Assembly: GCA_938084575.1 (NCBI GenBank) | Contig: CALKFG010000002.1 | Coordinates: forward strand, 62,001-126,000 | Origin: an uncultured Hyphomonadaceae bacterium | GTDB lineage: Bacteria > Pseudomonadota > Alphaproteobacteria > Caulobacterales > Hyphomonadaceae | Direction: 5' to 3' | DNA length: 64,000 nucleotides | In this document: piece by piece, positions 55,396 to 64,000 of the stretch | Layout of the letters: each line of letters begins with the position of its first letter | Position numbering within the stretch: position 1 is the stretch's first letter | Program-made: the position numbers and the translations under genes | Notes under the pieces: model-generated | The model's database searches: none | Told to the model about the DNA's origin: nothing | Seen by the model: only the letters and a program-made list of their open reading frames with translations

Positions 55396-56634
55396 ATGAA
55401 ACGGCCTATTCTGTCTATTCTTGCCCTGTGCCTTTCCCTGGCCATCGCCACGCCGGCCCAGGCCCAGGCCCAAGAGCCGCAGCAGATCGAGGGCATTGTC
55501 GCGATTGTGAATGATGACCCGATTTCCTTTACCGATGTTCGCCAGCGCGCCCGTATGTTGTTGCTCAGTCTCGGTGGCCAGGAGCCAACCCCGGAACAGG
55601 TGCAGCAATTAACCTCCCAGGCCCTGGACCAGCTGATCGATGAGAAGTTGCAATTACAGGAAGCGGCCGAATACGACGTTGAGGTCAGCGACGAAGACAT
55701 CGCCAGCAGCCTCAACGATCTGGCCCGCCAGTCAGGCATGACCCGCGAGGGCCTCATCCAGAGCCTGGCCCAGGCCGGGATCAGCCCCGAAAGCCTGCAG
55801 GAACAGACACGTGCCGACATTGCCTGGCGGCGGATTATGGGGGGATTATACGGCTCCCGAATCCGGATTTCGGAGAACCAGATCAACGATCGTCTGGACC
55901 GTCTTCGCACAGCCGCAGCAACCCGTCAGTACCAGCTTTCGGAGATCTTCCTGTTCGCCCCGGAAGAGACCGACCGCACCCAGGCATTTGAAGCCGCGAA
56001 ATCGATCAAGCAGCAAATCGAAGCCGGCGCTCCGTTTGAGCTTGCCGCTCAGCGCTTTTCTTCCGCCCCAACCGCCGCAACCGGCGGGGATATGGGATGG
56101 GTCACTCTGGAGGATCTGGACGCGGCCCGTGCGGACGAAATTTCCGCGTTTGACGGAACCGGGCTGACGCCACCGGTCATGGTAGATGATGGGGTCTATT
56201 TGATGCTCGTACGGGCGCGCCGGGATCCGGCTGAACAGACCTCTCTGGTCGATCTGACCCGTCTGATCGCACAGGACGGGTCCGAAGCCGCGCTACTGGC
56301 TGCGCTGGAGGAAATCCAGACCTGTGCGGATATTGTGCCGGTTGCTGAACGGGCGGACAATTTGCGGGCCACGGTGCTCGACGGCATCAATATCAACCAG
56401 CTCGGCCCCGAGGGGCGTGACCGTGTTATGTCGACACCTTTGGGTGACCATACAGAGATCTTTGCCCAATCCGGCGGCCTTGCGGTCATGTTTGTGTGTA
56501 ACCGGACGGACGGCGTCGATGACCTGCCACGCCCGGAACAGATTGAAGATCAGCTGTATTCACGCCAGCTGGGCCTTGTTTCAGACCGGTCCTTGAGAAA
56601 CCTGCGTCGCGAAGCGACCATCATTACGCGCTAG
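55396..56634 (+). CDS. surA: Periplasmic peptidyl-prolyl isomerase chaperone SurA
   Basis: A 412-residue periplasmic chaperone for outer-membrane proteins, including LptD. Signal peptide ends PAQAQA; the N-terminal SurA_N domain (IEGIVAIVNDDPISFTDVRQRARM) is followed by a rotamase domain about residues 175-280 (RQYQLSEIFLFAP, GGDMGWV). GGGAG precedes the ATG. The 117 bases after lptD hold no gene. pdxA begins directly after the stop. Confidence 0.92.
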   Translation: MKRPILSILALCLSLAIATPAQAQAQEPQQIEGIVAIVNDDPISFTDVRQRARMLLLSLGGQEPTPEQVQQLTSQALDQLIDEKLQLQEAAEYDVEVSDEDIASSLNDLARQSGMTREGLIQSLAQAGISPESLQEQTRADIAWRRIMGGLYGSRIRISENQINDRLDRLRTAAATRQYQLSEIFLFAPEETDRTQAFEAAKSIKQQIEAGAPFELAAQRFSSAPTAATGGDMGWVTLEDLDAARADEISAFDGTGLTPPVMVDDGVYLMLVRARRDPAEQTSLVDLTRLIAQDGSEAALLAALEEIQTCADIVPVAERADNLRATVLDGININQLGPEGRDRVMSTPLGDHTEIFAQSGGLAVMFVCNRTDGVDDLPRPEQIEDQLYSRQLGLVSDRSLRNLRREATIITR

Positions 56635-57645
56635 GTGCTGCCTCTTCATCGTCCTCTTGCTCTGACCATGGGTGACCCCGCCGGGTGCGCACCCGAGATC
56701 ACCTGTGCAGCCTGGAACACCTTGCACGGCTCTCCGACATCGACGTTCTTCGTGATTGCAGATCCGGATGTGTTTCAGGGCCGATGCCCGGTCCGGATCA
56801 TATCAGACCCCGAATCGGCCACGGCCTGCTTCACCGACGCGCTTCCCGTCCTGCCCTTGCGCGCTGGACTGGAAGGGGCAGTCACCATCGGCAAACCCAA
56901 TCCGGACCACGCTGCTGCAACCATTGAGAGTATATCCACCGCGGCATCTCTTTGCCTGTCCGGGTCCGCGGCGGCCATGGTGACAAATCCGATTTCAAAG
57001 GCCCAGCTTTATAAAGCCGGCTTTCGCCATCCCGGGCATACTGAATTCATTGCCAGCCTCTGCACCGAGGAGCCAGACAGCACTCAGCCCGTCATGATGC
57101 TGGTCGGCGGCGGATTGCGGGTTGCACTGGCGACGATCCATGTGCCTCTGCGGGACGTACCCAGCCAGCTTACCACCCCCCATCTGATCCGGATTGGACG
57201 AATCGTCGGACATGCCCTTAGGCAGGATTTTGGCATTGCGTCACCACGTATCGCGCTGACTGGCCTCAATCCGCATGCCGGGGAAGACGGAACCATCGGA
57301 CGCGAGGAAGTAACAACCATCAATCCTGCCGCCGAGGCCCTGCGGCTTCAGGGCTTTCAGGTCAGCAACGCCCGCCCCGCCGACACGGTCTTCCATGAGG
57401 CGCTGACTGGGCAATATGACGCTATTATTGCCATGACACATGACCAGGGCCTGATCCCGGTCAAAACGCTCGATTTGTGGGGAGGGGTCAATACCACGCT
57501 TGGTTTGCCCCTGATCCGCACCAGTCCGGACCATGGCACCGCCTATGATGCGGCAGCGGCGGGAACCTGTCGTCCTGACAGCCTGATCTCAGCGATCCGG
57601 CTGGCGCGGGATCTTGCGATCAACCGGGCGGGTCAGCATGACTGA
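56635..57645 (+). CDS. pdxA: 4-hydroxythreonine-4-phosphate dehydrogenase
   Basis: A 336-residue NAD-dependent enzyme of vitamin B6 synthesis. The metal-binding histidines appear in HPGHTEF, GLNPHAGEDG and AMTHDQGLIPVK, and the start region has LALTMGDPAGCAPEI. The start is GTG directly after the surA TAG, with no spacer, so translation is coupled. It overlaps rsmA by eight bases. Confidence 0.95.
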   Translation: MLPLHRPLALTMGDPAGCAPEITCAAWNTLHGSPTSTFFVIADPDVFQGRCPVRIISDPESATACFTDALPVLPLRAGLEGAVTIGKPNPDHAAATIESISTAASLCLSGSAAAMVTNPISKAQLYKAGFRHPGHTEFIASLCTEEPDSTQPVMMLVGGGLRVALATIHVPLRDVPSQLTTPHLIRIGRIVGHALRQDFGIASPRIALTGLNPHAGEDGTIGREEVTTINPAAEALRLQGFQVSNARPADTVFHEALTGQYDAIIAMTHDQGLIPVKTLDLWGGVNTTLGLPLIRTSPDHGTAYDAAAAGTCRPDSLISAIRLARDLAINRAGQHD

Positions 57646-58477
57646 CCGTCCTGACCTGACCCACGCGCCAGCCCGCAAAGCCCTGGGCCAGCACTTCCTG
57701 TTTGATCCTGATATCCTCACACGGACAGCCCTGGCGGCAGGCCCGGTCGAGGGACGATGTGTGTTCGAGATCGGCCCCGGCCCGGGCGGATTGACCCGCG
57801 CCCTGCTCGACGCCGGTGCGGCCCGGGTCATCGCGATTGAGGCCGATGTGCGCTTCGCAGATGCGCTTCTCGACTGGCCTGAAGCCCGGACCGGGCAGCT
57901 GCATGTCCACCATGCCGATGCACGGAGGGTCGACTGGACCGACTGCCTTGCCCAGGCGGGCGGAAAGGCCCCGGCCATGGTGGTTGCCAACCTGCCCTAT
58001 AATGTTGGCACACCCCTGACAGTATCCTGGCTGAAAGCCGGGCCCTGGCGGGGTGAAATGGCATTGATGTTCCAGAAAGAAGTTGCCGAACGCCTGTGCG
58101 CTCCCCCCCGCAGCGCCCATTATGGGCGGTTGGCCGTTCTCGCCGGAGCACGGGTCAGCGCACATATAGCCTTCACTCTTCCCCCCGGTGCGTTTCGGCC
58201 GCCACCCAGAGTCGACAGCGCGGTCGCGGTCCTGCGACCGCTCCCCGAGGGTGAGCAGTTTAAGGACGTGCCCGCTCTGGAAAAGGTGGCAGCGGCGGCA
58301 TTTGGGCAAAGGCGAAAAATGTTACGGGCGGCACTCAAAAGTCTTGGCCGGACAGTCGGGCTTGATGCGGCAGACTGGCTCGAGCAGGCCGCGATTGACC
58401 CAACCGCGCGCGCCGAAACGCTGAGCCAGTCTGATTTCCGCGCCCTTGCGACCCTGTTCGCTGCAGCCGGCCCATGA
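57638..58477 (+). CDS. rsmA: 16S rRNA dimethyladenosine transferase (RsmA/KsgA)
   Basis: A 279-residue SAM-dependent enzyme that dimethylates two adenosines near the 16S 3' end. Motifs KALGQHFLFD, EIGPGPGGLT and the catalytic VVANLPYNVGTP are present. Start 57638 overlaps the pdxA stop; the track adds eight residues. It overlaps the aldose epimerase gene as ATGA. Confidence 0.95.
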   Translation: MTDRPDLTHAPARKALGQHFLFDPDILTRTALAAGPVEGRCVFEIGPGPGGLTRALLDAGAARVIAIEADVRFADALLDWPEARTGQLHVHHADARRVDWTDCLAQAGGKAPAMVVANLPYNVGTPLTVSWLKAGPWRGEMALMFQKEVAERLCAPPRSAHYGRLAVLAGARVSAHIAFTLPPGAFRPPPRVDSAVAVLRPLPEGEQFKDVPALEKVAAAAFGQRRKMLRAALKSLGRTVGLDAADWLEQAAIDPTARAETLSQSDFRALATLFAAAGP

Positions 58478-59343
58478 TCCTGCTGACCAGAGGTCCAATG
58501 CGTCTGGCGGTTTCCCCGGAACGCGGCGGCAGCGTGCAGTCTCTCAGCTGGCGTAACCGCGACCTGTTGCGTTCAGGGCCGGAAGAGCACCATGCGGACT
58601 GGGACGCCCGCAACATGGCAGCTTTTCCGCTGATCCCCTTCATCGGGCGTATCCAGGAGGGTTGCTTTTCGCATGCCGGTCAGGTTGTGAGACTGCCAGC
58701 AAACATGCCGCCCGAGCCACATGCGATACATGGATTTGGCTGGCAAAGGCCCTGGGCGATAGACCGCCAGACAAGCCATAGCCTGTCCCTGGCGCAGTCA
58801 TCCACCGGAACCGCCTGGCCTTGGCGTTACCTGGCCCGGCAGGTCTTCTCGGTATTCGACAATCAGATCGAGGTTGAACTGAGCCTTACCAATCAGTCCA
58901 CCGAACCCATGCCGGCAGGTCTGGGCTGGCATCCCTATTTTAACAGAAAGCATGCGCGGATTGAGACGCCGGCCACCGCGATCTGGGAAGCGGCGGGCGA
59001 CGGCCGCGGCCTCGAACCGCGGAACATTGGAGAGTCTCTGGCGCTTACCCCGGAACGGTCAGTTGAATCTCTGCGGGTGGACCACGCATTCGACCTTGCC
59101 CAGCCGAGGGTTCGCTTAACCTGGCCGGATCTGATTCTGGACATGTCAGCAGACCGGACCCTTTCCAAGCTTGTTGTCTATATACCGGATAATGAAGACT
59201 TTTTTTGCGCAGAACCTGTTAGTCACGCACCCGATGCGGTGAATTCCCCCCTTGATGATGAGGTCACGGGTCTGCAATGGCTGGCACCGGGGGAAAGCCT
59301 TCAAGGCAGCATCCGTTTAACGGCCACCCCTATGGTAGGTTAA
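58474..59343 (+). CDS. Aldose 1-epimerase family protein
   Basis: A 289-residue galactose-mutarotase-fold protein. The catalytic histidines are in AIHGFGWQRPW and LGWHPYF, with the catalytic Glu near FFCAEPVSH. It may interconvert anomers of a hexose; the substrate is not clear. It is translationally coupled to rsmA, and its stop overlaps the convergent gmk stop in ttaa. Confidence 0.86.
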   Translation: MILLTRGPMRLAVSPERGGSVQSLSWRNRDLLRSGPEEHHADWDARNMAAFPLIPFIGRIQEGCFSHAGQVVRLPANMPPEPHAIHGFGWQRPWAIDRQTSHSLSLAQSSTGTAWPWRYLARQVFSVFDNQIEVELSLTNQSTEPMPAGLGWHPYFNRKHARIETPATAIWEAAGDGRGLEPRNIGESLALTPERSVESLRVDHAFDLAQPRVRLTWPDLILDMSADRTLSKLVVYIPDNEDFFCAEPVSHAPDAVNSPLDDEVTGLQWLAPGESLQGSIRLTATPMVG

Positions 59344-59981
59344 AGCTCGTCGAGCAACTGCCGCACATGTGGCTCAAGATCGTCTTGCCGTAACCTTCTG
59401 GTCCGCTCGACACAAAGAATCTGCCACAAAGTGTCAAAAGCGACATCCAGATCCTCATTGATGATGCAATAATCATATCGACGCCAATGCTTGATCTCGG
59501 CCCGCGCATCACGCATGCGCCGCGCGATCAATTCCGGTGTAGACCCCGCCCGCGCGGCCAGCCGGGCCTCAAGCGCAGCCATGCTCGGTGGCAGGATAAA
59601 AACCGACACGCAGTCATTTGGCATCTGATCGTGCAGGGCGTCTGCCCCTTGCCAGTCAACGTCAAACAGAAGGTCGCGGCCGGCTTCCAGGTCTCTCAGC
59701 GTATTGGCTTTCGGGGTCCCATAATAGTGATCGAAGACTTTTGCCCATTCCAGGAAACCGCGCTGGTTAATGGTCCCGCGAAATTCCTCTTCACTACAAA
59801 AATGATAATCTTTGCCATCGACCTCATTCGGACGGGGCGTCCGGGTCGTCATCGACACCGATAACTTCACATCCTCGCACTGCTCCATCAATTTTCGAGC
59901 CAGCGTTGTTTTTCCCGCGCCGGACGGGCTGGACAAAACCAGCATCAGGCCTCGCCGCCCGGTCAATGTGCTATTCAACAT
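59340..59981 (-). CDS. gmk: Guanylate kinase
   Basis: A 213-residue enzyme that phosphorylates GMP. Walker A SSPSGAGKTTL, the GMP-binding TTRTPRPNEVDGKDYHF and DVDWQGADAL are present. Start 59981 has AGG upstream and overlaps the yicC stop by 11 bases; a later Met (MLVLSS) is an alternative start. The yicC-gmk pair is common. Confidence 0.95.
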   Translation of the reverse strand: MLNSTLTGRRGLMLVLSSPSGAGKTTLARKLMEQCEDVKLSVSMTTRTPRPNEVDGKDYHFCSEEEFRGTINQRGFLEWAKVFDHYYGTPKANTLRDLEAGRDLLFDVDWQGADALHDQMPNDCVSVFILPPSMAALEARLAARAGSTPELIARRMRDARAEIKHWRRYDYCIINEDLDVAFDTLWQILCVERTRRLRQDDLEPHVRQLLDEL

Positions 59982-60858
59982 TCGCCGCCTGCTCCTTGAA
60001 CTGGTCCACAATCCCTTTGAGCGCGAGTCCCGTCTCCGTCAAATTCAAACTGGCCGATTTGGCGCACAAAGTATTCGCTTCACGGTTCAGTTCCTGCGCC
60101 AGGAAGCCGAGAGTCCGGCCAACCGGCTCACCGGACGCCAACAGGCTGTGGCCGCGTGCGATATGGGCCGCCAGCCGGTCCAGTTCTTCGATAATGTCAG
60201 CCTTTGCGGCGAGTGCCGCAATCTCTACGGCGATGCGGTCCGGCGACACGACACCCTGCTGATCCAGCTCCTCGATACGCGCCCTGTAGCGGTCAGAAAT
60301 CTGGCTCACCTGTTCTGCTGCAAAGGTTCGGGCAAGCACCTGCAAGCTCTGCATCTGCTCCAACTGCTCGATCAACAGCTGCTTCAGCGTCGCGCCTTCT
60401 TCGGCCCGAGCCCTGGCCAGTATTTCGAGACAGGTTTCACCCTGTTCGGCCAATGCCGCGATGACACCGTCCTGCTCGGCCAGATCCCGGATGCCCGCCG
60501 CCTGATGCTCGACAACGCCCTTGACCGTCATCAGGGTCGCCACGGCAGCGGCATCGGGCGCCATGCGGTGCACCTGTTCAAAGGCATCGACAAGGGTCTG
60601 AAGGGCCCCTGTATCGACACTCAACCCGCCCTGCCCGGACTCGACGTCAAGCCGAAGCCCGATCTGAAGATTGCCCCGGCTAAACCAGGTTGCGGCCGCT
60701 TTCTTGATTCGGGCGTCCAGCCCTTCAAAGCCGTTGGGTACGGCAAGCCGCACATCCAGCCCCCGTCCATTCACCGACCGGGCGCTCCACATCCACCTGC
60801 CCCAGTCGGCTTCACCGTCGAGGCTGGAAAACCCGGTCATGCTTTGAAGTCTGTTCAT
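59971..60858 (-). CDS. yicC: YicC family RNA endonuclease/adaptor
   Basis: A 295-residue protein with the N-terminal SMTGFSSLDGEADWG and C-terminal ELNREANTLCAKS, both family hallmarks. YicC homologues act as endoribonucleases or adaptors in small-RNA decay. AGAGGGG lies six bases before ATG 60858. The start overlaps the mltG stop as ATGA. Confidence 0.94.
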   Translation of the reverse strand: MNRLQSMTGFSSLDGEADWGRWMWSARSVNGRGLDVRLAVPNGFEGLDARIKKAAATWFSRGNLQIGLRLDVESGQGGLSVDTGALQTLVDAFEQVHRMAPDAAAVATLMTVKGVVEHQAAGIRDLAEQDGVIAALAEQGETCLEILARARAEEGATLKQLLIEQLEQMQSLQVLARTFAAEQVSQISDRYRARIEELDQQGVVSPDRIAVEIAALAAKADIIEELDRLAAHIARGHSLLASGEPVGRTLGFLAQELNREANTLCAKSASLNLTETGLALKGIVDQFKEQAANVE

Positions 60859-61883
60859 CTCTGACCCCTCTCTCGGGCGATTTCCTCGCGTTCATACCGC
60901 CGGTAGGCCGCGACGTTGCGCCGATGTTCGCTGTAGGTGCGGGCAAAGAGATGCCCGCCCTCTCCGTCTGCGACGAAGAACACATAGTCTGTGTCTGGCG
61001 GATTGAGGACCGCTGCGATCGCTTCGCGTCCCGGATTACAAATCGGTGTACGGGGCAAACCGTCAATCTGGTAGGTGTTCCAGTCCGTCCGCCGGTCAAT
61101 TTCCGACCGGTACAGGGTGCGCCGCTGACCGTCACGGTTTACCAGGGGCTCTCCCCCCGAAATACCGTAAATGATGGTTGGGTCACTTTCGAGGCGCATC
61201 CCCCGTTTCAGGCGCGCGGTGAACAGTCCGGCGATAAGGTCACGCTCACCGGCAATGCCGGTTTCCTTTTCCACGACAGAAGCCAGAATCACCGCGTCGC
61301 GAACCGTTTCCAGCGGCAGATCCGGCTGCCGCGCCTGCCAAAGCGATTGCAGCAATTCGGCCTGCGCCGCCTGCATGCGTCCAAGAAACTCTGTACGTGT
61401 CGTACCGGACGGAAAATTATACGTGTCGGGCAGGAATATGCCTTCCTCGAACCGGGTGTCCGGCATGTCCCCGGTCAGGGCTTCCGAGCCCTCGACACGA
61501 CGCAGGATTTGCTGGGTCGTCAGGCCTTCGGGAATGGTCAGCCGCGCGGTTTGCACCTCTCCGGCGCGAAACCGGTTCAGAATCTCCAGCGCACTTGCGC
61601 CGGCTGGAAGCAAATAGGTTCCGGCCTGCAGACCGGTCTCATATCCTTGCAGCCGGGCGTAGAGGCCAATCCACTGATCGTGATCAACCACGCCCTGATC
61701 TGACAGGCGCCCGACGACACGGGACAGGCCTTCCCCGCGTTGGATGGTAAAAGTGATGTCCGCGCCATGCGGACCGGGCGCCTTCATTGCGACGTCCAGC
61801 CAGAGCCACCCGCCCAGAAGCCCACCGGCGGCCAGAAGGCTCAGGCTGAGGCCCAACAAGATGATTCGGCGCAGGACCAGCAT
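60855..61883 (-). CDS. mltG: Endolytic murein transglycosylase MltG
   Basis: A 342-residue inner-membrane-anchored enzyme that cuts nascent glycan strands. One N-terminal hydrophobic segment (about residues 6-30) precedes a LysM-like region, and the catalytic Glu is in ASVVEKETG, followed by LESDPTIIYG and TPICNPG. It is downstream of fabF, a usual neighbour. Confidence 0.94.
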   Translation of the reverse strand: MLVLRRIILLGLSLSLLAAGGLLGGWLWLDVAMKAPGPHGADITFTIQRGEGLSRVVGRLSDQGVVDHDQWIGLYARLQGYETGLQAGTYLLPAGASALEILNRFRAGEVQTARLTIPEGLTTQQILRRVEGSEALTGDMPDTRFEEGIFLPDTYNFPSGTTRTEFLGRMQAAQAELLQSLWQARQPDLPLETVRDAVILASVVEKETGIAGERDLIAGLFTARLKRGMRLESDPTIIYGISGGEPLVNRDGQRRTLYRSEIDRRTDWNTYQIDGLPRTPICNPGREAIAAVLNPPDTDYVFFVADGEGGHLFARTYSEHRRNVAAYRRYEREEIARERGQR

Positions 61884-61939
61884 GATCGGCGCAGTCTCCC
61901 TTGCCCCTTCAGCTGCCCCAAACAGCTATCAGAGCGATC

Positions 61940-63223
61940 CTAGTCGACTTTTTTGAGGACGAGGGACGCATTCGTTCCGCCGAAGCCGAAACTGTTCGAC
62001 ACGGCGGCCCGGACCTCGCCCTTCTTGGCTGTGTGCGCGATCAGATCGATATCGGTCTCCACGCTGGGATTATCCAGGTTGAGGGTCGGGGGCATAATCT
62101 GGTCGCGTATGGCCAGGGCACAGAAGGCGGCCTCGATGGCGCCGGCACCACCCAGCAGGTGGCCGACGGCCGATTTTGTCGAGGACAGCGACAGATGACG
62201 GCTATGGTCGCCGAACAGGCGTTCAACCGCCCCGACCTCGCCCTCGTCGCCCTTCGGCGTGGAGGTGCCATGCGCATTGACATAGTCCACGTCGGACAGG
62301 TCGAGCCCGGAATTCTTCATCGCCATCTTCATGGCGCGATAGCCCCCCTCCGCGCCCTCAGCCGGCGCGGTAATGTGATAGGCATCGCCGGTCAGGCCGT
62401 AGCCTGCCACCTCGGCATAGATCTTGGCGCCTCGGGCCTTGGCGTGCTCGTACTCTTCAAGCACGAGTATGGCTGCGCCCTCGCCCATGACAAAACCGTC
62501 CCGGTCGCGATCATAGGGCCGTGACGCTTTCTCCGGCTGGTCATTAAAATTCGTCGACATCGCCTTGGCGGAGCAAAAGCCGGCAATCGCCAGTTCGCAG
62601 ATGACCGCTTCGGATCCACCGGCAAACATCACGTCGGCATCGCCATATTTGATCAGCCGGGCTGAATCGCCGATCGCATGTGCCCCGGTCGCACAGGCCG
62701 TCACGACCGAATGGTTCGGCCCCTTGAACCCATGACGTATAGAGACCTGGCCGGAGGCCAGATTGATCAGGGAAGACGGAATGAAGAACGGGCTGACCCG
62801 TCGTGCACCCTGCGTGTACAGGGTGATCGACGTGTCATAAATGCTTTGCAGACCGCCAATCCCGGACCCGATCATGACGCCCGTGCGTTCCTGATCTTCA
62901 TCAGTTTCAGGACGCCAGCCGGCATCTTCAACCGCCTCATCCGAGGCCGCGATGGCATACAGGATGAACTCATCGATCCGACGGCGCTCCTTCGCCGACA
63001 AGAAAGCGTCCGGATCGAAGGAATTGGGATCCTCCGCAGACCCGCCGCCACGTCCCGATGTGTAGGGAACCTGAAAGGCGATCTTGCACGGAACATTGGC
63101 CGGATCGAAGGAGTCGATCGGTCCAGCCCCTGACTCACCTGCAAGCAGCCGCTGCCAGGTGGCTTCGCGAGAAGCCGCCAGCGGAGAGACCAGCCCGATA
63201 CCTGTAATTACGACGCGGCGCAT
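61940..63223 (-). CDS. fabF: 3-oxoacyl-[ACP] synthase II
   Basis: A 427-residue elongating ketosynthase. The Cys-His-His active site is complete: VVTACATGAHAIG, NAHGTSTPKGD, and SAVGHLLGGAG. AAGGGGGG precedes the ATG. It begins ten bases after acpP, within the fabG-acpP-fabF-mltG run. Confidence 0.96.
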   Translation of the reverse strand: MRRVVITGIGLVSPLAASREATWQRLLAGESGAGPIDSFDPANVPCKIAFQVPYTSGRGGGSAEDPNSFDPDAFLSAKERRRIDEFILYAIAASDEAVEDAGWRPETDEDQERTGVMIGSGIGGLQSIYDTSITLYTQGARRVSPFFIPSSLINLASGQVSIRHGFKGPNHSVVTACATGAHAIGDSARLIKYGDADVMFAGGSEAVICELAIAGFCSAKAMSTNFNDQPEKASRPYDRDRDGFVMGEGAAILVLEEYEHAKARGAKIYAEVAGYGLTGDAYHITAPAEGAEGGYRAMKMAMKNSGLDLSDVDYVNAHGTSTPKGDEGEVGAVERLFGDHSRHLSLSSTKSAVGHLLGGAGAIEAAFCALAIRDQIMPPTLNLDNPSVETDIDLIAHTAKKGEVRAAVSNSFGFGGTNASLVLKKVD

Positions 63224-63233
63224 GCAGCCCCCC

Positions 63234-63470
63234 TTATGAAATATGGGCCTCGATATGGGTTACCGCGTCACCGACGGACCGGATGTTTTCCTGCACATCG
63301 TCCGGGATTTCGATGTTGAACTCTTCTTCGAAAGCCATGACCAGCTCGACAAGATCCAGAGAATCCGCTCCCAGATCATCGATAAAGCTGGCCGGTGCCA
63401 CGACCTTGTCGGCTTCGACGTCGAGATTCTCGACAACAATTTTCTTAACACGCTCAAGAACGTCAGACAT
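63234..63470 (-). CDS. acpP: Acyl carrier protein
   Basis: A 78-residue acidic carrier with the phosphopantetheine site [10 protein letters not shown]. It hands intermediates to fabF and fabG next to it. GAGAGG lies five bases before the ATG. Confidence 0.97.
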   Translation of the reverse strand: MSDVLERVKKIVVENLDVEADKVVAPASFIDDLGADSLDLVELVMAFEEEFNIEIPDDVQENIRSVGDAVTHIEAHIS

Positions 63471-63579
63471 GATTACCTCTCTTAGATGTCTGGAGGACAG
63501 GCTTCAAAAAACCATGTGTTGCGGTTAGCACACACTTTAGGACGACGCCAAGCCCCTGCTTACCGTTGCGCCAGTCCGG

Positions 63580-64000
63580 CTAAATCATCGCCATGCCGCC
63601 ATTCACATGCAGGGTCTGCCCCGTAACATAGGCCGCAGCGTCGGACGCAAGATAAAGCGCCGCCGCCGCAATGTCCTGACCCTGGCCAAGACGACCTGTC
63701 GGAATCTGGCCCAGAAGTGCCGCTTTCTGTGCTTCGGGAAGGACATCGGTCATGGGTGATTCGATAAAGCCGGGGGCGATCGTGTTTGCCGTAATGCCGC
63801 GACTGGCAACTTCCTGGGCGAGGGATTTGGTGAACCCGATCATACCCGCCTTGGAGGCACAGTAATTGGCTTGTCCGGGATTGCCGGTGACGCCGACAAT
63901 CGACGTAATCCCGATAATCCGTCCATGCCGGCGTTTCATCATGCCCCGCAGACAGGATTTGGTCAGGCGGAAGTATGAGCCAAGATTGACATTCAGCACG
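63580..64000 (-). CDS. fabG: 3-oxoacyl-[ACP] reductase, 5'-truncated by window edge
   Basis: The C-terminal 140 residues of a short-chain dehydrogenase, open to base 64000. It has the catalytic Ser (ITSIVG), the NYCASKAG form of YxxxK, and TANTIAPGFIESPMTD, matching FabG of fatty-acid synthesis. The N-terminal cofactor loop lies outside the window. The 109-base gap to acpP contains no gene. Confidence 0.93.
   Translation of the reverse strand, partial: VLNVNLGSYFRLTKSCLRGMMKRRHGRIIGITSIVGVTGNPGQANYCASKAGMIGFTKSLAQEVASRGITANTIAPGFIESPMTDVLPEAQKAALLGQIPTGRLGQGQDIAAAALYLASDAAAYVTGQTLHVNGGMAMI

Noticed and set aside
1-64000. Search for tRNA genes, CRISPR arrays, insertion sequences, prophage or defence genes
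   Set aside because: No cloverleaf, regularly spaced repeats, transposase, integrase, restriction or toxin-antitoxin genes were seen. The intergenic gaps are too short for most.

Overview
This 64 kb window is about 60% GC by eye, densely packed and almost entirely chromosomal. It looks like an alphaproteobacterium of the Caulobacter/Hyphomonas/Maricaulis/Parvularcula kind. Evidence: a clear DivK orthologue, a DinB with an N-terminal zinc ribbon, a DUF2066-hdaA-ppk-ppx operon next to purMN, the lptF-lptG and lptD-surA-pdxA-rsmA blocks, a TonB-dependent receptor and a lipoprotein M3 peptidase. Genus cannot be set from the sequence alone. I see no tRNA, rRNA, CRISPR array, insertion sequence, prophage or plasmid gene. 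No stretch without a gene exceeds 300 bases. The largest gaps are about 130-170 bases: 5420-5578, 12876-13027, 19174-19306, 29805-29937, 46233-46403 and 49753-49911. Most hold divergent promoters; 46233-46403 holds a decayed duplication.

Layout. 1-14.5 kb is the most accessory part. It holds the 3' end of an acyl-CoA synthetase, an M3 oligopeptidase lipoprotein, a Kef antiporter, NAD(P)HX dehydratase, a reactive-sulfur cassette (BigR/SqrR-type repressor, TauE exporter, divergent metallo-beta-lactamase hydrolase), a GST, a CNT nucleoside transporter overlapping a TonB-dependent receptor, a VOC protein, an SDR and a Kazal-domain lipoprotein. 14.5-19.2 kb is the minus-strand run aspS-serS-surE-pcm. 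19.3-22.3 kb has a HerA-like ATPase and rnd. 22.3-27.7 kb is the DUF2066-hdaA-ppk-ppx operon, which joins DnaA control to polyphosphate metabolism. 27.8-31.9 kb has purMN, ndk, holC and pepA. 32-34.2 kb is lptFG.

34.2-53.0 kb runs topA, an M23 lipoprotein, rnr, nudix, rpmG, divK, dinB, a membrane protein, ridA-like, a phosphodiesterase, a FemAB-like GNAT and hit, then gatB-gatA // gatC, ruvX, plsY and dprA. This block sits between lptG and lptD, which are often neighbours in alphaproteobacteria. Its two ends, topA and dprA, are also normally neighbours, so it looks like a segment reopened between dprA and topA. 53.1-59.3 kb continues lipopolysaccharide export and envelope work (lptD, surA), then pdxA, rsmA and an aldose epimerase. 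59.3-64 kb on the minus strand is fabG-acpP-fabF-mltG-yicC-gmk.

Packing is extreme. Many same-strand neighbours overlap by ATGA or GTGA. Four convergent pairs share a four-base palindrome (ttaa or ctag) that contains both stop codons. The most unusual local structures are a diverged 168-bp tandem duplication at the hit/gatB junction, an opposite-strand lipoprotein gene splitting gatC from gatA, and overlapping divergent promoters with an inverted repeat in the sulfur cassette. I did not find a convincing wholly undescribed multi-gene system. The best leads are the coupled CNT/TonB receptor pair and the rearrangement signature.
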